A DNA stretch of 35,695 nt from Bacteroidales bacterium (GCA_018334875.1 JAGXLC010000009.1:1-35695), one strand, 5' to 3'. Positions 19,196-29,236 are shown, counted from the first letter of the stretch. A program made the numbers and translations. Notes: generated by a model not told the origin, from the letters alone.

Positions 19196-20029
19196 TTATT
19201 TTTTCTTCTTACCTCTTCTTACAACAATATACTGACTTGACTTTTTCTTGGCTTTCCGTGTTTTATATCCTTTGGCGGGAACACCGTTTCTTGACCGGGG
19301 TATACCACCTGAAGCACGGCCTTCTCCACCACCCATAGGATGATCTATCGGGTTCATTGCAACCCCTCTTACTCTTGGCCTGTGGCCTTTCCATCTGTTT
19401 CTTCCGGCTTTACCCGAAGAAACGATAATGTGATCGGAATTCGACACCGTACCAATGGTTGCCTTACAAGTAGTTAATATCATCCGGGTTTCTCCGGAAG
19501 GCAGCTTAATATTGGCGTACTTTCCGTCTCTGGAAGTGAGCTGGGCATAAGTTCCTGCACTTCTGGCAAGTACCCCGCCATTCCCGGGATTTAATTCTAT
19601 ATTGTGTATGATGGTTCCCAAGGGTATATCTGAAAGATATAAACTATTACCTACCTCAGGAGTAGCTGATTTGCCGGAATTGATTGTTTGCCCAACCCTC
19701 AGTCCACGGGGTGCCAGTATGTATCGTTTCTCTCCGTCTTCATATACTATAAGTGCTATACGGGCAGTACGGTTGGGGTCATACTCAATGCCCTTCACAC
19801 GTCCCTGAATGTCTTCTTTATCACGTCGAAAATCTATGAGACGATATCTTTGTTTATGACCTCCTCCGCGGTGGCGCAACGTCATACGTCCTTTGCTGTT
19901 CCGGCCACCGGATTTATTTTTGGGTCTTAACAATGATTTTTCAGGAGTGCTTTTTGTAATGGTATCGAAAGCACTTATAATTCTGTGTCTTTGTCCGGGT
20001 GTTACTGGTTTTAATTTTCTTACTGCCAT
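19196..20029 (-). CDS. rplB: 50S ribosomal protein uL2
   Basis: uL2 is a large rRNA-binding protein close to the peptidyl-transferase centre and part of an intersubunit bridge. At 277 residues it is of normal length, with [17 protein letters not shown] near the start and [19 protein letters not shown] near 225-242. By my count H230 corresponds to the His229 implicated in E. coli and is retained, while the second His of the usual HPHGGG is Met here. The C-terminus is strongly basic. Confidence 0.98.
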   Translation of the reverse strand: MAVRKLKPVTPGQRHRIISAFDTITKSTPEKSLLRPKNKSGGRNSKGRMTLRHRGGGHKQRYRLIDFRRDKEDIQGRVKGIEYDPNRTARIALIVYEDGEKRYILAPRGLRVGQTINSGKSATPEVGNSLYLSDIPLGTIIHNIELNPGNGGVLARSAGTYAQLTSRDGKYANIKLPSGETRMILTTCKATIGTVSNSDHIIVSSGKAGRNRWKGHRPRVRGVAMNPIDHPMGGGEGRASGGIPRSRNGVPAKGYKTRKAKKKSSQYIVVRRGKKKK

Positions 20030-20042
20030 AACTCAAATTTTC

Positions 20043-20345
20043 CTAAATGTTGCTATAAAAATCGATCGTATCACCTTCAACCAAAGTAACAATGGCTTTT
20101 TTGAAACTATTTTCTTTTCCTCTTATAATTCCGGCCCGCGTATAGCGGCTACGCTGTTTTCCGCGGTATCTCATCGTATTCACCGAATCCACGGTAACGC
20201 CATACATCTCTTCCACGGCATTTCTGATCTGTATCTTGTTTGCCTTCTTGTCAACGATAAACCCATATTTATTGAAATCATCACCCTGCTCGGTCATTTT
20301 TTCCGTAATGAGGGGTTTAATCAGTATGTCATTTGTCCTGGCCAT
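20043..20345 (-). CDS. rplW: 50S ribosomal protein uL23
   Basis: uL23 is at the tunnel exit, the docking point for trigger factor and SRP. The 100-residue protein shows LIKPLITEKMTEQ, YGFIVDKKANKIQIRNAVEEMYGV and VNTMRYRGK. It lies 3 bases after rplD and 13 before rplB. Confidence 0.98.
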   Translation of the reverse strand: MARTNDILIKPLITEKMTEQGDDFNKYGFIVDKKANKIQIRNAVEEMYGVTVDSVNTMRYRGKQRSRYTRAGIIRGKENSFKKAIVTLVEGDTIDFYSNI

Positions 20346-20348
20346 ATT

Positions 20349-20981
20349 TTATGCACTTAAATGTTTTTCCAATGTATCAAGCGAACCTTCAAAGAAAACA
20401 ATTGCATGAGCATTCATAATTTCATATGTATTCAGCTCATTTACAGGTAATACCTTAACATCCGGTATATTTCGGGATGACAAATATATATTTTTGCTTG
20501 GGTTTTCCAGAATGAAAAGGGATTTTCTATCACTAACTCCCAGATTTTCCCTTATTTCGGAAAATTCTTTGGTTTTAGGCTGTTCCATATCAAAACGCTC
20601 TACAACAGCAATGGCATTATCCTTTACCTTGTAAGACAGGGCAGAGCGCCTTGCCAGTTTCTTTATTTTTTTATTAAGCTTAAAGCTATAATCTCTGGGC
20701 CTGGGGCCAAAAACCCTTCCACCCCCACGGAAAATAGGATTCTTATTATCGCCTGCGCGGGCTGTACCTGTTCCTTTTTGCCGCTTTATTTTTCTTCTGC
20801 TAGCGGTTATTTCATTTCTTTCCTTAGCATGATGCGTACCCTGCCGGTTATTGGCCATATACTGTTTGACATCAAGGTATATGGCATGATCATTTGGCTC
20901 TATACCAAATATCTGATCGTTTAATTGAATTGTCTTTCCGGTATCTTCGCCTGCTTTATTTAAAACTGGTAACTCCATCAT
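20349..20981 (-). CDS. rplD: 50S ribosomal protein uL4
   Basis: uL4 reaches into the tunnel constriction with a long basic loop (about 45-95, [39 protein letters not shown]). The length is 210 residues. Two adjacent ATG codons could start it; both overlap the rplC stop (ATGATG), and the second, giving MELPVLN, fits the family better. Either way translation is likely coupled to rplC. In E. coli uL4 also represses its own operon; no such leader can be judged here. Confidence 0.98.
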   Translation of the reverse strand: MMELPVLNKAGEDTGKTIQLNDQIFGIEPNDHAIYLDVKQYMANNRQGTHHAKERNEITASRRKIKRQKGTGTARAGDNKNPIFRGGGRVFGPRPRDYSFKLNKKIKKLARRSALSYKVKDNAIAVVERFDMEQPKTKEFSEIRENLGVSDRKSLFILENPSKNIYLSSRNIPDVKVLPVNELNTYEIMNAHAIVFFEGSLDTLEKHLSA

Positions 20982-21595
20982 TTTTCAATAATTAAATATG
21001 AACCTTTATTTCCTGGTACAGATCCTTTAACCAATAACAAATTCTTGTCTGGCATAACTTTTATCACTCTAAGATTAAGTATTTTAACCTTTTTACCTCC
21101 GGTTCGTCCGGCCATTCTCATCCCTTTAAATACTCTTGAGGGATCGGAAGAGCCACCGACTGAACCGGGTGCGCGTACCTGATCAGCCTGGCCGTGGGTC
21201 TCATCGCCAACTCCCCTGAAACCATGACGCTTAACTACTCCCTGAAAACCTTTTCCTTTTGATATTCCTGAAATATCCAACCAGGTATCGTTCTGAAAAA
21301 GATCGACAGTCACTGAATCACCCAGGCCATAGTTTTCTGCAAAACCGGTAAATTCGGCTATCTGTCGCTTAGGAGCGGTTTTTGCCTTTTTAAAATGGCC
21401 AAGTAAAGGCTTTGATGTTCTTTTTTCTTTTTTATCTTCAAAAGCGAGTTGTAAGGCGGAATAACCATCTTTTTCCTCGGTTTTCACCTGAGTAACTACG
21501 CAGGGACCCGCCTCAATAACGGTGCAGGGAATACTTTCTCCCTCGGCACCAAAAACTGAAGTCATTCCAACTTTCTTTCCAATTAATCCAGCCAT
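20978..21595 (-). CDS. rplC: 50S ribosomal protein uL3
   Basis: uL3 begins large-subunit assembly and extends a loop toward the peptidyl-transferase centre. The 205 residues include [48 protein letters not shown] and [24 protein letters not shown]. It follows rpsJ by 18 bases and overlaps rplD by 1 to 4 bases. Confidence 0.98.
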   Translation of the reverse strand: MAGLIGKKVGMTSVFGAEGESIPCTVIEAGPCVVTQVKTEEKDGYSALQLAFEDKKEKRTSKPLLGHFKKAKTAPKRQIAEFTGFAENYGLGDSVTVDLFQNDTWLDISGISKGKGFQGVVKRHGFRGVGDETHGQADQVRAPGSVGGSSDPSRVFKGMRMAGRTGGKKVKILNLRVIKVMPDKNLLLVKGSVPGNKGSYLIIEK

Positions 21596-21613
21596 TCCTT
21601 GTGACTTTTTAAT

Positions 21614-21919
21614 TTAAACTTTAATTTCAACCTCAACGCCGCTAGGCAATTCCAACTTCATCAGCGAGTCAATGGTTTTGGGTGTAGTACTGTAAATATC
21701 CATCAACCGTTTAAATGAACAGAGCTGAAACTGTTCTCTAGCCTTTTTATTGACAAATGGCGAACGATTAACAGTAAAAATCCTTTTTTGGGTTGGAAGC
21801 GGAATGGGTCCGCTAACAACAGCACCGGTGGACTTTACCGTCTTCACAATTTTTTCTGCGCTTTTATCCACCAAATTGTGATCGTAAGATTTTAATTTGA
21901 TTCTTATTTTCTGGCTCAT
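21614..21919 (-). CDS. rpsJ: 30S ribosomal protein uS10 (NusE)
   Basis: uS10 is a head protein of the small subunit and, as NusE, a partner of NusB and NusG in antitermination and transcription-translation coupling. The 101 residues have [49 protein letters not shown] and [11 protein letters not shown]. It is 12 bases after fusA: no tuf gene lies between, which is typical of Bacteroidota. Confidence 0.99.
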   Translation of the reverse strand: MSQKIRIKLKSYDHNLVDKSAEKIVKTVKSTGAVVSGPIPLPTQKRIFTVNRSPFVNKKAREQFQLCSFKRLMDIYSTTPKTIDSLMKLELPSGVEVEIKV

Positions 21920-21931
21920 TCTAAATAAAAT

Positions 21932-24040
21932 TTATACTAATTCTATTTTACCCTTTGCTTTTTCTATAATGTCTCTGGCTATATCCTTAGGCACTTCAGC
22001 ATAATGTGAAAATTCCATGGTTGAAGTTGCCCTTCCCGAAGTGATGGTTCGCAAGGTCGTAACATAGCCAAATTTCTCGGCAAGAGGCACAGCAGCCCTT
22101 ATAACCTTTGCACTGCCTTTATTCTCCATTCCTTCAACATTTCCTCTTCGCTTGTTGAAATCATCAATCACATCACCCATATATTCTTCAGGGGTAACTA
22201 CTTCAGCTTTCATAATTGGCTCAAGCAGAATCGGCTTGGCTTTTACCAGAGCATTCTTAAACGCCATTCTGGCAACGGTTTCAAAGGACAGTTGATCGGA
22301 ATCCACTTCATGATATGACCCGTCATAGAGTACCACCTTCATTCTATCCATAGAATATCCAGCCAAAACACCATTCTGCATGGAATCTCTAAATCCTTTC
22401 TCTACAGACGGTATAAATTCCCTGGGTATATTGCCGCCTTTGATTTTATTCTCAAACTGCAAACCTTTAATATCATCATCGGCAGGTCCAATCTTAACAT
22501 TTATTTCAGCAAATTTACCGCGCCCACCGGTTTGTTTCTTGAATACTTCGTGATGGTCAACCTCCTGGGTAATTGCTTCTTTGTAATTAACCTGCGGTGT
22601 ACCCTGATTGCAATCAACCTTAAATTCTCGTTTAAGTCTATCCATTATTACTTCCAGATGCAACTCACCCATTCCGTTGATAACAGTTTGTCCTGAATTA
22701 TCGTCGGTATGCACCGTAAAAGTGGGGTCCTCTTCTGAAAGCTTGGCAAGAGCTGTGGAAAGCTTATTGTACTCTTTCTGGGTTTTAGGTTCCACAGCCA
22801 CTCCAATAACCGGTTCGGGAAATTCAATAGATTCCAGCAGTATAGGATTATTGGAATCACAGAGGGTATCGCCGGTCCTGAGGTCCTTGAAACCAACAGC
22901 CGCACATATATCTCCCGCCTCAATCCGTTCTTTAGGATTCTGTTTATTAGCGTGCATCTGGTACAGTCTGTTTACACGCTCTTTTTTTTCTGTTCGTGGG
23001 TTAAACAAGGTCGATTTCGCAGTGAGCACTCCGGAATAAACCCTCATAAAGGCAAGCCTTCCGACATATGGGTCGGTGGCAATTTTGAATACAAGAGCAG
23101 ATATAGGCTCTTCTACATCGGGTTTCCTGTAAAGCTTCTCACTGGTTCTAAGATGCATTCCCTCAATAGCGCTTATATCCACAGGACTAGGCAGGAAGCT
23201 GATAACAGCATCCAGTAATTTTTGAACTCCCTTGTTCTTGAAGGCTGAACCACAAAGAACAGGTACAATACTCATGTCAATAGTGGCTCTTCGAATGGCT
23301 CCCATCATATCATCACTGGTAATAGAAGCCGGATCTTCAAAGAATTTTTCCAGAAGGGCATCATCATATTCAGCGACAGCTTCAATAAGCTGATTTCTGT
23401 ATTTTTCCGCCTCTTCTTTCAATTCATCGGGAATCTCCTGATATTCATAATTGGTACCCAAAGTTTCATCATCAATCCAAACAATAGCCTTATTTTCAAT
23501 AAGATCAACCACGCCTTTAAATGTATCACTCATCCCAATGGGTATTTGCAATGGAATGGGATTGGCCTTCAGTTTATCTTTGATCTGACTAACCACTGAA
23601 TAAAAATCAGCCCCTTGGCGGTCCATCTTATTAACAAACGCAATTTTGGGCACTCCGTACTTATCAGCCTGGTGCCAAACTGTTTCGGACTGCGGTTCAA
23701 CGCCTCCTACTCCACAGAAAACAGCAATCGCTCCGTCTAATACACGCAGCGATCGTTCCACTTCAACTGTAAAGTCTACGTGGCCTGGTGTATCAATAAT
23801 ATTGATTTTATAATCATGATTCTCATATTCCCAAAAACATGTAGTTGCAGCAGATGTGATGGTTATTCCTCTTTCCTGTTCCTGAACCATCCAATCCATC
23901 TGAGCATCTCCGTCATGCACCTCTCCTATTTTATGGGTGATACCGGCATAATAAAGCATCCGTTCAGTAGTGGTAGTTTTGCCGGCATCGATATGTGCCA
24001 TTATGCCGATATTCCTGGTATATTGTAATGTCTTGTTCAT
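21932..24040 (-). CDS. fusA: Elongation factor G
   Basis: EF-G drives translocation of tRNA and mRNA and, with RRF, ribosome recycling. The 702-residue protein has the full five-domain layout. The GTPase motifs are G1 AHIDAGKTT (15-23), switch RGITI (58-62 region), G3 DTPGH (83-87) and G4 NKMD (137-140). The domain IV tip region GYSMDRMKV and the C-terminal [17 protein letters not shown] are also present. Its place in the str block and canonical motifs mark it as the main housekeeping EF-G rather than a paralogue. Confidence 0.98.
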   Translation of the reverse strand: MNKTLQYTRNIGIMAHIDAGKTTTTERMLYYAGITHKIGEVHDGDAQMDWMVQEQERGITITSAATTCFWEYENHDYKINIIDTPGHVDFTVEVERSLRVLDGAIAVFCGVGGVEPQSETVWHQADKYGVPKIAFVNKMDRQGADFYSVVSQIKDKLKANPIPLQIPIGMSDTFKGVVDLIENKAIVWIDDETLGTNYEYQEIPDELKEEAEKYRNQLIEAVAEYDDALLEKFFEDPASITSDDMMGAIRRATIDMSIVPVLCGSAFKNKGVQKLLDAVISFLPSPVDISAIEGMHLRTSEKLYRKPDVEEPISALVFKIATDPYVGRLAFMRVYSGVLTAKSTLFNPRTEKKERVNRLYQMHANKQNPKERIEAGDICAAVGFKDLRTGDTLCDSNNPILLESIEFPEPVIGVAVEPKTQKEYNKLSTALAKLSEEDPTFTVHTDDNSGQTVINGMGELHLEVIMDRLKREFKVDCNQGTPQVNYKEAITQEVDHHEVFKKQTGGRGKFAEINVKIGPADDDIKGLQFENKIKGGNIPREFIPSVEKGFRDSMQNGVLAGYSMDRMKVVLYDGSYHEVDSDQLSFETVARMAFKNALVKAKPILLEPIMKAEVVTPEEYMGDVIDDFNKRRGNVEGMENKGSAKVIRAAVPLAEKFGYVTTLRTITSGRATSTMEFSHYAEVPKDIARDIIEKAKGKIELV

Positions 24041-24081
24041 CCCTTAATCTTATCCTCTTTTCTTGTGTACTATAAATTAAA

Positions 24082-24558
24082 TTAAAATCTGAAATGCGCA
24101 AAAGCCTTGTTTGCTTCGGCCATTCTATGAATTTCCTGTTTTCGTTTAAAAGCTCCGCCTTCTTCGTTGTACGCAGCCATAATTTCTGCAGCAAGCTTTT
24201 CTTTCATGCCTCTGCCACTCCGCTGCCTGGCATATTTAATAAGATTTTTAATACTGATTGACGTTTTTCTTTCAGGATTGACCTCCTGTGGTACCTGAAA
24301 AGTAGCCCCTCCGATTCTCCGGCTTTTAACCTCCACCAATGGTGCTACGTTTTCCAGCGCTTTTTTCCATACATCCAAAGGCGTATTTTCATCGTTCTTC
24401 ATCCTTTCTCCAATAATATCCAGTGTATCATAAAAGATTTTGAAAGCCAACGATTTCTTTCCATTATACATCAGATCGTTCACAAACCTTGTCACTAAGG
24501 TTTCATTGAATTTTGGATCAGGCAAACGATCCTGCTGGTTACTTTTATATTTTCTCAT
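24082..24558 (-). CDS. rpsG: 30S ribosomal protein uS7
   Basis: uS7 organises the head of the small subunit and contacts the E site. The 158-residue protein has the N-terminal [25 protein letters not shown], the [19 protein letters not shown] hairpin and the C-terminal [25 protein letters not shown]-type ending. It lies 21 bases after rpsL and 41 before fusA, the largest gap within the str block. Confidence 0.98.
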   Translation of the reverse strand: MRKYKSNQQDRLPDPKFNETLVTRFVNDLMYNGKKSLAFKIFYDTLDIIGERMKNDENTPLDVWKKALENVAPLVEVKSRRIGGATFQVPQEVNPERKTSISIKNLIKYARQRSGRGMKEKLAAEIMAAYNEEGGAFKRKQEIHRMAEANKAFAHFRF

Positions 24559-24579
24559 TTTTCTGCAACGCTTTATTTT

Positions 24580-24954
24580 TTACTTTTTAGGTTTTTTGGC
24601 ACCATACTTTGATCTTCCCTGCAACCGGCCTTCAACACCAGAGCTATCCAATGTTCCACGAACCAAATGATACCTCACTCCCGGTAAATCTTTTACCCTG
24701 CCTCCGCGAATCAAAACGACAGAGTGTTCCTGGAGATTATGACCTTCTCCCGGAATATAGGCATTCACTTCTTTCCCGTTGGTCAGCCTTACCCTTGCAA
24801 TTTTACGCATTGCAGAATTGGGCTTCTTTGGAGTGGTTGTGTATACTCTGGTACAAACCCCTCTCTTCTGAGGACATGAATCCAAAGCCGGAGACTTTTT
24901 CTTCTTCTCTGTTTGCTTTCGTCCTTTCCTAATTAATTGCTGTATTGTTGGCAT
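24580..24954 (-). CDS. rpsL: 30S ribosomal protein uS12
   Basis: uS12 lies at the decoding centre. The 124 residues include [16 protein letters not shown] and [13 protein letters not shown]. The lysines at 43 and 88, where streptomycin-resistance changes commonly arise, are both wild type, so this protein should confer no resistance. It is the first gene of the long ribosomal run and is preceded by a clear promoter with a leader of about 35 bases. Confidence 0.99.
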   Translation of the reverse strand: MPTIQQLIRKGRKQTEKKKKSPALDSCPQKRGVCTRVYTTTPKKPNSAMRKIARVRLTNGKEVNAYIPGEGHNLQEHSVVLIRGGRVKDLPGVRYHLVRGTLDSSGVEGRLQGRSKYGAKKPKK

Positions 24955-25441
24955 ATAATCAGTTTAGTTTAAATCACTGTTTTCAAAATCGGTTCGCAAA
25001 GGTATTTTTTTTTTAATAAATACCCAATTAATTTCCTTTTAATTTGAAAAATTATTCTCTTTTAACGCGAATTTCTTGCATCTCAGAGGTCTAAATATAA
25101 GACTCTAAATGTTAAAGAATTAATAAGAGAGCCGCAAAAATATAATGTTTTTTAACAAATTCATAATTTTTATGGGATAAATCACTGCCTACCCCCCTTT
25201 CAAAAAGGAAATCAATAGAAAAATGTAGCTGGCAAAGAATTGTTTGTAAGCAATTGAAGACTGCCTTCCGATTGCATATAACTATAATGAAGACATTATA
25301 TTATATGAATACAATACAAATTTCTATTCCTGGGGAATAAGCTGCATACAAGGAAAAAATCCGTCTAAAGAAACCCCGGAACAACAGGTTTTATTGAATG
25401 TAATCGGTATAAATGAAAACTTTTAAGCCAATCCGCTCCAA
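24955..25441. other. Gene-free region between purS and the ribosomal cluster
   Basis: This 487-base AT-rich stretch holds the rpsL promoter at its left end. An imperfect short hairpin (AGAGgTCT/AGACTCT, 25085-25106) has no U-run. I see no terminator for purS and no credible gene; a 59-codon open plus-strand stretch at 25250-25426 has no start codon. Confidence 0.6.
24997..25027 (-). promoter_or_regulatory. Promoter of the rpsL-to-rplQ ribosomal cluster
   Basis: On the minus strand a TTG (25027-25025) is followed after 20 bases by TACCTTTG (25004-24997), an exact match to the Bacteroidota -33/-7 promoter pattern TTTG...TAnnTTTG with normal spacing. The spacer contains ten consecutive A residues. 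Transcription would start near 24990, giving a leader of about 35 bases before the rpsL ATG. Confidence 0.8.
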
Positions 25442-25702
25442 TCAATTATCCGCCTCCTCAACAGTGTAATCATATCCTTCCATAACCGGATTGGCAAGGA
25501 TTTTGTTACAGGCTTCATTTACCTTTTCCATAGCTTTTTCCTTACTTTCCGCTTCAAGTTCCATAGTGATATGTTTACCTATCCTAACAGAAGAAACCTC
25601 TTCAAAACCCATTTTCTGCATGCTGTTGAACACAGCTTTTCCCTGAGGGTCAAGCAGATTCTTTAAAGGCATCACATTGATTTCAGCAATATATTTTTTC
25701 AT
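25442..25702 (-). CDS. purS: PurS-like subunit of phosphoribosylformylglycinamidine synthase
   Basis: The 86-residue protein starting MKKYIAEINVMP matches PurS: LLDPQGKAVFNSMQKMGFEEV, VRIGKHITMEL and NPVMEGYDYTVEEA. An upstream in-frame ATG would add 12 residues overlapping pssA and is less like the family. PurS is the small subunit that bridges PurL and PurQ in the three-part FGAM synthase of purine synthesis. No purL or purQ is nearby; instead it lies 4 bases after pssA and is probably co-transcribed with it. No terminator is evident after it. Confidence 0.88.
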   Translation of the reverse strand: MKKYIAEINVMPLKNLLDPQGKAVFNSMQKMGFEEVSSVRIGKHITMELEAESKEKAMEKVNEACNKILANPVMEGYDYTVEEADN

Positions 25703-25706
25703 AATG

Positions 25707-26465
25707 TCAATGTTTTGAATTACATAAGTGATAAACAAATGAGAATATTACATACATTAATATTATAATGGGTATACTCATTGCCTGCAATGATACCAAT
25801 AAAATAACAGAAATTCCAATAAATAAATATTGAAATTGATTATCAGTCCATCTCACATTTCGAAATTTAAGAGAAATCATTTTTATTTCCGATACCATAA
25901 GGATGGAAAACAAAATGGCAAATCCATCCCAGAAAAAAATGGTATTCATTACCTCATAAAAAATCTGTATTTCAGTGGTTTGGAATAAGTATACAGCAGA
26001 AGCAAAAAAAAGTGCCATTGCCGGAGTTGGCAAACCAATAAAGTGTGCTTTCTGCCGGGTATCAATATTGAATTTTGCCAGCCTCAATCCTGCAAAAATA
26101 CTCAATATAAAAGGGAGAAAAATGAGAATTCCAAAATTCCAGCTCAGTGATGAAAGCGGATGGGATCCCAAAGAAGATGAAAACATTAACAAAACATTAA
26201 TAAAAACTAAAAACGCAGGGGCAACTCCGAAGCTTACCATATCAGCCAGGGAATCAAGCTGAGTCCCAATCCGGGAATGGGCTTTTAACAGATTGGCAGC
26301 CAAACCATCTAAAAAGTCCATTATGGCTGCTAAAAAGATAAATATTGCAGCAATCCCGAAATGGTGATGCGAAGCCCAGGCAATAGACAAACACCCGAAC
26401 AAAAGGTTAAGTAAAGTAATAATATTTGGTATATGATTCCGTAGGTTTCTTAGCCTGTAAAACAT
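25707..26465 (-). CDS. pssA: CDP-diacylglycerol-serine O-phosphatidyltransferase
   Basis: The enzyme makes phosphatidylserine, precursor of phosphatidylethanolamine, in the inner membrane. The 252-residue protein is very hydrophobic, with about six to eight membrane segments, and carries the CDP-alcohol phosphotransferase motif near 50-75: D50, D53-G54, A57, G67, D71, D75. The Arg that normally follows A57 is Asn58 here; all other motif positions fit, and the following SFGVAPA is typical of bacterial type II PssA. It is transcribed divergently from the PorV/PorQ gene, 70 bases away, and purS follows closely. Confidence 0.92.
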   Translation of the reverse strand: MFYRLRNLRNHIPNIITLLNLLFGCLSIAWASHHHFGIAAIFIFLAAIMDFLDGLAANLLKAHSRIGTQLDSLADMVSFGVAPAFLVFINVLLMFSSSLGSHPLSSLSWNFGILIFLPFILSIFAGLRLAKFNIDTRQKAHFIGLPTPAMALFFASAVYLFQTTEIQIFYEVMNTIFFWDGFAILFSILMVSEIKMISLKFRNVRWTDNQFQYLFIGISVILLVSLQAMSIPIIILMYVIFSFVYHLCNSKH

Positions 26466-26475
26466 TTAGCAATAT

Positions 26476-26509
26476 TTTGCACAAAAATAAGTTAAATTAA
26501 GTAGTTTCG
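26476..26509 (+). promoter_or_regulatory. Possible promoter of the PorV/PorQ-family gene
   Basis: TTTG at 26476-26479 is followed after 22 bases by TAGTTTCG, one mismatch from the TAnnTTTG element, 26 bases before the ATG. On the other strand TATTTTTG (26489-26482) matches the -7 element for divergent pssA but lacks a well-spaced -33. Both are candidates only. Confidence 0.4.
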
Positions 26510-26535
26510 TAAACCAAATATAAAGATATTCTGAG

Positions 26536-27621
26536 ATGTACAAGTATTTGGTCTTGTTTTTTACAGCATTACAGCCATTTTTCTGTACAGCCCAAACCGC
26601 CAAATACAGTAATGAATTCTTATCGCTGGGCATAGGTGCAAAAGCCTTTGGAATGGCCAATGCAACGGTGGCACATATCGATGATGTAACTTCAGGATAT
26701 TGGAATCCTGCAGGATTATCCAGACTCAGCAACAATTATGAGTTGGGTGCAATGCATGCAGAGTACTTTACGGGAATAGCCAAATATGACTATCTGGGAG
26801 GTGCCATGAGGATTGACTCAACCCAACACATAGGAGCATCAGTGCTGCGTTTTGGTGTGGACAACATACCCAATACTACAGAACTTATAGATAATCAGGG
26901 AAACATAGATTATGACAGAATCAGCTATTTTTCGGCTGCCGATTATGCTTTGATCTTCTCCTATTCCCGGAATACACCTGTTAAAAATCTCTATTACGGA
27001 GGCAACGCCAAGATAATCCATCGCAATGTAGGAAGTTTTGCTTCGGCCTGGGGATTCGGATTCGATGTAGGTATGCAATACAGGATGAACAAATGGCAGT
27101 TCGGTGGAATGATACGTGATGTGACAACCACTTTCAATGCCTGGACTTACAACGAAGAAGAATTGGAAATAGAAGTCAAAGACAGTACCTTTAATTTTGC
27201 ACCGGAGAACAATATTGAACTCACGTTACCTAAAGTAACACTGGGAACAGCCTACCATATCTCAGTTGCCCGAAATATTGAAGCTTTGTTTGAGTTAAAC
27301 CTGAACGTGCTTTCCGATGGAAGAAGGCATTCACTGATCACTTCAAAAATATTCAGCGCGGACCCACGCCTGGGTGCAGAATTCAATTACAGCCAGTTAA
27401 TATATTTGCGTATGGGAATAGGCAATATTCAAAAAACAGAAGGAATAAACGGAAAGCAGACCCTCAATTATCAGCCCAATATTGGAGTGGGCATACACTA
27501 TGAAAACATTGCCCTTGATTATTCCCTTACCGATCTGGGGGATCAGTCGATAGCCCTGTATTCAAACATTTTCTCATTGAGGTATTCATTTGACGGAGAA
27601 AAAAATAATGGATCCCAGTAA
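26536..27621 (+). CDS. PorV/PorQ-family outer membrane protein
   Basis: The 361-residue protein begins with a signal peptide (MYKYLVLFFTALQPFFCTAQ) and then the family opening FLSLGIGAKAFGMANATVA...DVTSGYWNPAGLS, typical of FadL-like barrels of the PorV/PorQ group. Alternating hydrophobic strands run to a C-terminal FSLRYSFD, consistent with an outer membrane beta-barrel. PorV and PorQ are parts of the type IX secretion machinery (cargo shuttling and the surface attachment complex). Which role this one has cannot be read from sequence alone, and it may be one of several paralogues. The presence of sprA in the same window fits a type IX secreting organism. Confidence 0.8.
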   Translation: MYKYLVLFFTALQPFFCTAQTAKYSNEFLSLGIGAKAFGMANATVAHIDDVTSGYWNPAGLSRLSNNYELGAMHAEYFTGIAKYDYLGGAMRIDSTQHIGASVLRFGVDNIPNTTELIDNQGNIDYDRISYFSAADYALIFSYSRNTPVKNLYYGGNAKIIHRNVGSFASAWGFGFDVGMQYRMNKWQFGGMIRDVTTTFNAWTYNEEELEIEVKDSTFNFAPENNIELTLPKVTLGTAYHISVARNIEALFELNLNVLSDGRRHSLITSKIFSADPRLGAEFNYSQLIYLRMGIGNIQKTEGINGKQTLNYQPNIGVGIHYENIALDYSLTDLGDQSIALYSNIFSLRYSFDGEKNNGSQ

Positions 27622-27654
27622 ACCGATCATCCTGAATTTTCATCGAGATATTAT

Positions 27655-27662
27655 TATCTTTG
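27655..27662 (+). promoter_or_regulatory. Possible -7 element before the HAD-like gene
   Basis: TATCTTTG is an exact TAnnTTTG match 24 bases before the ATG. The -33 position shows CTG rather than TTG, 20 bases upstream. It would drive the HAD-like gene and perhaps the following lipoprotein gene. Confidence 0.45.
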
Positions 27663-27686
27663 CAAACAATATAAGGATATGAATGT

Positions 27687-28091
27687 ATGAAAATCGCAGT
27701 AGATTTTGACGGGACAATAGTAGAAAACAAGTATCCTAAAATTGGTAAAACAAAATTGTTTGCTTTTGAGACGCTTTCGGAGTTACAGAAACATGGTCAT
27801 CTTCTGATACTCTGGACTTATCGTTCCGGGGAAAAACTGGACGAGGCGGTTAACTTTTGCAGAGATAATGGAATTGAATTTTATGCCGTAAACAAAAACT
27901 ATCCGGAAGAAAAATTCAATGAAAACATCAGTCGTAAAATTGCTGCGGATATCTTCATAGATGACAGAAATCTCGGTGGCTTTCCCGGCTGGAGTGAAGT
28001 CTGGAAAATGATGAATCCTGGAATATATAAAACGAAACACCAGAATGCCGGCAAAACCTGGTACTCCATCTTGAAAAGGATTTTTGGTTAG
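27687..28091 (+). CDS. Small HAD-like hydrolase
   Basis: The 134-residue protein has haloacid dehalogenase motifs: AVDFDGT (D6 nucleophile and D8), ILWTYRSG (T44 as motif II), K84 as a likely motif III lysine, and IDDRN (D92/D93) as motif IV. There is no room for a cap domain. Cap-less proteins of this length are common in Bacteroidota and are mostly of unknown substrate; phosphatase activity is likely but unproven. The gap to the next gene is 35 bases, so the two may be co-transcribed. Confidence 0.78.
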   Translation: MKIAVDFDGTIVENKYPKIGKTKLFAFETLSELQKHGHLLILWTYRSGEKLDEAVNFCRDNGIEFYAVNKNYPEEKFNENISRKIAADIFIDDRNLGGFPGWSEVWKMMNPGIYKTKHQNAGKTWYSILKRIFG

Positions 28092-28126
28092 CAATCAACT
28101 ATTCAATAACATTCAAAATAAGACCT

Positions 28127-29236
28127 ATGATAAAATATCTGATATTATCATTCTCATTATTAATGGTTCAATCCTGTTCCGATAAAAAAAGCAGGGAGGA
28201 AGATAAAACAAATGGGTCCATTTCACGAGAGTCAAAAGAAGAGAATTACCAGAAAGTTTCCACACTTAACTTTCATAAGAAAAAAGATAATTATGTAATT
28301 GGGGATCGGGTTCAATTTGACCTTTCTATTCCTGATTCACTCACCGCAGATTCCGTGAAAACCTACTCCAATTCCAAACTTCAAAAAACCATTACCGGAA
28401 AACAGGATGTAATTGATATTCCAACCTCAAATCTTCCGGTAGGAAATAACACATTTAAAGTGGAAGCCTTTCTCAGTAATGGAAAAAAGGAATCGCATTA
28501 CGAATCTTTGAAATTTCTCTCGGATATTCAACCCAAGCAATTGACAGTACAAATAATGGAAACTTATCCCCACGATCCCAATGCATATACCCAGGGGCTT
28601 TTCTATGAAAAAGGTTTTTTATATGAAGGTACAGGAAAAAGAGGCAGATCATCACTGAGGAAAGTTGAACTGGAAACCGGAGAATTGACCAATAGTCATG
28701 CATTACCCAATGAATATTTCGGGGAGGGCATATCACCCATCAATGGTAAAATCATTCAGCTTACCTGGACTTCAAAAACAGGATTTGTATATGATAAAGA
28801 AAATCTCAAGCTGCTCAATAAGGTAAAATATCCCACCCAAGGTTGGGGTTTAACAACAGACGGGGAAAAGCTGATCATGAGCGATGGTACTGCCACAATA
28901 TATTTTCTTGATCCCGATTACTTTAACGAACTAAGCCGGATAAAAGTGTATAATCACGAAGGACCTGTTAAAAACCTTAATGAGCTTGAATACATTAACG
29001 GCAAAGTCTATGCAAATATCTGGCAGGAATCCTATATCATCAGCTTTGATCCCGAAACCGGCAAAGTATTGGAAAAAATCGACTGCAGCAAGCTGGTACC
29101 TGAGCAGTATAAAAACGATAAGGATAATGTGCTGAATGGAATCGCCTATGATCAGGAAAATCAAAGGATTTTTCTTACAGGGAAACGCTGGAGTCAGGTT
29201 TACCACGTTGAAATTATAAATCCTTCAAATTCTTAA
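28127..29236 (+). CDS. Lipoprotein glutaminyl-peptide cyclotransferase
   Basis: The 369-residue protein begins with a lipoprotein signal ending at Cys17 (LMVQSC), followed by a charged linker and an Ig-like region at about 50-130. The rest matches the beta-propeller glutamine cyclotransferase family: YPHDPNAYTQGLFYEKGFLYEGTGKRGRSSLRKV, GWGLTTDGEKLIMSDGTATIYFLDP, NELEYINGKVYANIW and NGIAYDQENQRIFLTGKRW. The enzyme converts N-terminal Gln of exported proteins to pyroglutamate. In Bacteroidota this matters because many exported proteins expose Gln after signal cleavage. Location would be the periplasmic side of a membrane. It converges with the methyltransferase, 35 bases away. Confidence 0.88.
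   Translation: MIKYLILSFSLLMVQSCSDKKSREEDKTNGSISRESKEENYQKVSTLNFHKKKDNYVIGDRVQFDLSIPDSLTADSVKTYSNSKLQKTITGKQDVIDIPTSNLPVGNNTFKVEAFLSNGKKESHYESLKFLSDIQPKQLTVQIMETYPHDPNAYTQGLFYEKGFLYEGTGKRGRSSLRKVELETGELTNSHALPNEYFGEGISPINGKIIQLTWTSKTGFVYDKENLKLLNKVKYPTQGWGLTTDGEKLIMSDGTATIYFLDPDYFNELSRIKVYNHEGPVKNLNELEYINGKVYANIWQESYIISFDPETGKVLEKIDCSKLVPEQYKNDKDNVLNGIAYDQENQRIFLTGKRWSQVYHVEIINPSNS

Noticed and set aside
19866-19961. Initial idea that uL2 had lost the catalytically implicated histidine because HPHGGG reads HPMGGG near its C-terminal part
   Set aside because: Counting against the E. coli protein places the implicated His229 at the first His, which is retained; only the second His is changed.
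25250-25426. A 59-codon open plus-strand stretch with Asn/Tyr/Ile-rich text
   Set aside because: It has no start codon and no recognisable family, and the composition is what AT-rich random sequence gives. It could be a gene fragment, but nothing supports that.
26466-26735. An 89-codon minus-strand frame across the start of the PorV/PorQ gene
   Set aside because: It overlaps the signal peptide and conserved opening of a well-supported gene on the other strand and occupies the divergent promoter region.
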